From Planctomycetales bacterium (GTDB lineage: Bacteria; Planctomycetota; Planctomycetia; Planctomycetales; Planctomycetaceae): DNA of 64,000 nucleotides. The position numbers and the translations under genes are program-made. How positions within the stretch are numbered: the first letter of the stretch is position 1; each line of letters opens with the position of its first letter. Below are positions 61,920 to 64,000 of this stretch, in pieces. Location: assembly GCA_028285345.1 (NCBI GenBank), contig JANQPT010000057.1:60683-124682 (forward strand), read 5' to 3'. The notes under the pieces were generated by a model. The model made no database searches. It had not been told where the DNA came from and saw only the letters and a program-made list of their open reading frames with translations.

Positions 61920-63755
61920 TCACTGAAGCGCCGGTTGTGCCGTGGGCACTTCAAAACACGCTGCTTCTTCACTGTTGCGGACATACAATCTCTCACCGAC
62001 GAGCACCGGGTGGTTCCACGTCCTGCCGCTGAGCACCGCGTGCCGGCCGCGTTCGTCAAGTTTCTCTGGATTGGCACGCAATAAGATCAGGTCACCTTTT
62101 TCGGCAAGCACCAACAATTGGTTCCCATCGGGCAGCAACAAGGCTTGACCGTTACCGTAGCGCCCGCGCTTCCATTGCCGTTTGCCCGTCTCAAGATCAA
62201 CGCAGGCGAAGATATTGTTGTCGAAACCGTACAGGTAGCCATTGTGGGCCACCGAGTCGTTGAAGTCGGGGCTCAAGCCGCGCGACGTCCAACTCTCTTC
62301 GCCCTGGAAACTCCGACTGTCCCGTTTCAGTTGAATTCTGCGTGTGCCGATTCGCAGTCCCGTGCTGACCAGTACGCTCGATTCGCCCACAACCAGCGGC
62401 TGTGTGACTCGGTATCCCTGATGCTCCCACTCGTAGCGGCCCAACACGCCGCCGTCGTCGGGGTGCACGATGATGAGTCCCTCGCGAGTGACCATTAACA
62501 CACATGCTTGACCGTCAATGACCGAGAGTTGCGGCGAGCTGTAATCATCCGCAGACTTGGCGGGTGCCGACCAGCGGAGTTCGCCCGATTCGGTATCAAA
62601 GGCAAGCAAACCTTTCTGGTCCTCACCGCCGGCGTACACAATCACCGTCTCTCCAGTCACCAGCGGAGAGGACGAATATCCCCAAGTCGGCGGTTTGCGG
62701 TCGGCAATCTCGCCGATATCCTGCTGCCAGATCTGTTCGCCGCTAATTGGGTCCAACCGATTCAACAGCCCTGTTGCGCCGAGTGCAAACAGTTTGCCAT
62801 CGGCGATCGTCGGCGTCGCGCGGGGTCCTGCACCGCCCATCGCTTCCCAAAATCTCGTTTGGTCTTTGTACGCCCAAATTTCCTGGCCGCTCTCCGCGTC
62901 ATAGCAAACGACAACTTCGTCCTCTCCGCGTTGCTCTTGTGTGAATAATCGGTTGCCGGCCACCGCGAATGACGACCAACCCGGCCCCACGCGCACCCGC
63001 CACAGTTCCTTGGGAGGCCTTGCGCTCCAGTCCTCTTCCAGGACGATTCCCGGCTGCACGCCGTCTCGATTCGGACCGCGAAACCCGGGCCATTCGGCGT
63101 CACCCAATTCCGCGCCGCCTTCGGCGCCTGCGGTCTGCCGGTTTTGCGACCGGGCAGCGAGGTCTTCTAAAAACTTGTCCTCCGCCGTCGGCTGCCACCG
63201 CCAATTGAGCACGGTGCGAAAATCGCCCAACATCTCGTCCATTCGCAGCAGATCCCAATACCCAAAGCCAACTGCCGCCACAGCCAGCGCGACCCAGGTC
63301 CGCTTAGGAGACAACCATCCCGACAGACCGACTGCCGCGAGGGCGAAGCCGCTGACTCCGAAGGGAATCGCATACCGCATCATGCCGATGACGTACATCG
63401 ATGGATCGGCCAGCGCGCGGGTCACAGCCAACAGTGCCAGCACGCCCATGATCCCGACCAGTTTCTCAACCACCGAGGCGCGGCTCGCGAACAGCCACCA
63501 CAACAAGATCAATCCGGCACAAATGAGCGGCCCCAAAAACCAAGTCATCAGCACCGGCATCGACGTTCCCAGGTAGGGAAGCAGCAGCTTGATCGCCCAG
63601 AGTAAGGCGACCAGCACAATCGCCGGCCAGATGCGCAGTCCCATCAAAGGCTTTGGCTGTGGTGGCACAGTGACGTCAACCGCTTCCTCTGTTGTCGAAT
63701 CATGAGTGTTTTCATTCTCCGACGGCGGTTCGTTCTTCGATGAATTCTCACTCAT
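61920..63755 (-). CDS. Membrane-anchored PQQ-like beta-propeller protein
   Basis: 611 residues from the ATG at 63755 (GAGGG upstream). An acidic cytosolic start is followed by five or more hydrophobic segments up to about residue 200 (WPAIVLVALLWAIKLLLPYL, ICAGLILLWWLFASRASVV, ...). The rest is a propeller of PQQ-like blades: DAESGQEIWAYKDQTRFWEA, LDPISGEQIWQQDIGEIADR, DTESGELRWSAPAKSADDYS, LETGKRQWKRGRYGNGQALL. These blades resemble BamB and quinoprotein dehydrogenases. No catalytic Asp/Cys pair of PQQ dehydrogenases is evident, so it is more likely a scaffold or sensor than a dehydrogenase. Such membrane-helix plus propeller fusions are common in planctomycetes. Confidence 0.85.
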   Translation of the reverse strand: MSENSSKNEPPSENENTHDSTTEEAVDVTVPPQPKPLMGLRIWPAIVLVALLWAIKLLLPYLGTSMPVLMTWFLGPLICAGLILLWWLFASRASVVEKLVGIMGVLALLAVTRALADPSMYVIGMMRYAIPFGVSGFALAAVGLSGWLSPKRTWVALAVAAVGFGYWDLLRMDEMLGDFRTVLNWRWQPTAEDKFLEDLAARSQNRQTAGAEGGAELGDAEWPGFRGPNRDGVQPGIVLEEDWSARPPKELWRVRVGPGWSSFAVAGNRLFTQEQRGEDEVVVCYDAESGQEIWAYKDQTRFWEAMGGAGPRATPTIADGKLFALGATGLLNRLDPISGEQIWQQDIGEIADRKPPTWGYSSSPLVTGETVIVYAGGEDQKGLLAFDTESGELRWSAPAKSADDYSSPQLSVIDGQACVLMVTREGLIIVHPDDGGVLGRYEWEHQGYRVTQPLVVGESSVLVSTGLRIGTRRIQLKRDSRSFQGEESWTSRGLSPDFNDSVAHNGYLYGFDNNIFACVDLETGKRQWKRGRYGNGQALLLPDGNQLLVLAEKGDLILLRANPEKLDERGRHAVLSGRTWNHPVLVGERLYVRNSEEAACFEVPTAQPALQ

Positions 63756-63938
63756 GACGGCGACCCTCTTGGCATAAGGCGTGAGTTTGTCGGCATTGGA
63801 CGATCGTTCGAACACGATCGCCGTGGATTCTACACCCTCCAGCCTAACGCCTACAGCCTCCAGCCTCACAAAAACACCCCGCCGCAGATTTCTCCGCGAC
63901 AGGGCATCGGGTTGGGGTTGCCTTTATTTCAATCGTGC

Positions 63939-64000
63939 CTAGCCGAAGTAGCTGTAGGTCACGGTGTCTTCGCCGGAGGTGTAGTCCATCAGGTAGGCGG
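63939..64000 (-). CDS. C-terminal end of an unidentified gene cut by the window edge
   Basis: The frame ends with TAG at 63939-63941 and has 19 in-frame codons to the edge, reading AYLMDYTSGEDTVTYSYFG. It is probably the end of a gene starting outside the window, on the minus strand upstream of the propeller gene. Too little is visible to name it. Confidence 0.45.
   Translation of the reverse strand, partial: AYLMDYTSGEDTVTYSYFG

Noticed and set aside
1..64000. tRNA and rRNA genes, CRISPR arrays, insertion sequences, prophage or restriction genes
   Set aside because: I looked for clover-leaf-type sequences, regularly spaced repeats, transposase motifs and terminal inverted repeats and found none. 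A short tRNA could still be missed by eye.

Overview
This window is a stretch of bacterial chromosome with the stamp of a planctomycete (Planctomycetota), inferred from content rather than from a marker gene. The clues are a moderately high GC content, start codons that are often GTG or TTG, a Ser/Thr kinase with a C-terminal membrane helix, menaquinone synthesis by the futalosine route (MqnD-like), a very large Gln/Asp/Pro-rich membrane protein of the DUF4175 type, a membrane-anchored PQQ-like propeller and several lineage-type proteins without clear families. I see no phage, insertion sequence, CRISPR array, rRNA or tRNA. Both edges cut a gene: comM/yifB on the left and the last 19 codons of an unidentified gene on the right.

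Layout. 1-5.4 kb: ComM, a secreted alpha/beta-hydrolase and a Ser/Thr kinase, all minus. 5.8-12 kb: an AI-2E family permease, then a minus-strand peptide-type ABC importer operon (substrate-binding lipoprotein, OppB-like, OppC-like) without ATPase genes. 12.2-20.2 kb: a stand-alone nucleotidyltransferase, NadB, an ABC-F ATPase, MqnD, an SDR and a PilT-like ATPase. 20.7-27.7 kb: GT-C glycosyltransferase plus NAD-sugar epimerase, metallo-hydrolase plus acyl-CoA synthetase, and a divergent membrane protein. 27.8-35.4 kb: an OYE-like oxidoreductase, small membrane and lipoproteins, BioD, a GH57 enzyme and a GT9 glycosyltransferase. 35.7-39 kb: a plus-strand module of an exported anchored protein, an FtsX/MacB-type permease and a LolD-type ATPase. 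39.1-43.7 kb: Xaa-Pro peptidase, AccB, AccC and a phosphofructokinase with pyrophosphate-type motifs. 43.8-53.7 kb: a small conserved-looking protein, a YndJ-like/DUF1990-like pair, FtsH, Gfo/Idh oxidoreductase, M20 peptidase, an ABC-2 permease and an APC permease. 53.8-64 kb: a hidden SelW-like gene, the giant DUF4175-type protein, a cysteine-free peroxiredoxin-like protein, DUF3891, MurJ, a small hypothetical protein and the PQQ propeller.

The most interesting item is easy to miss because an in-frame TGA splits it. At 53975-53763 (minus) lies a 70-codon gene of the SelT/SelW/SelH (Rdx) thioredoxin-like family, whose TGA falls exactly at the second redox position of its CxxC motif, making CxxU. 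A small hairpin with a G-first apical loop sits 22 nt after the TGA, where a bacterial SECIS element is expected. A selenoprotein is the best reading; a nonsense mutation is the alternative. No Sec machinery gene is in the window. A second item is the leader of the gene at 48521, which carries several long hairpins, two of them mutually exclusive.

Most other genes are housekeeping: cell-wall precursor export (MurJ), membrane proteolysis (FtsH), fatty-acid synthesis (AccB/AccC), NAD, biotin and menaquinone synthesis, glycolysis and surface glycan assembly.
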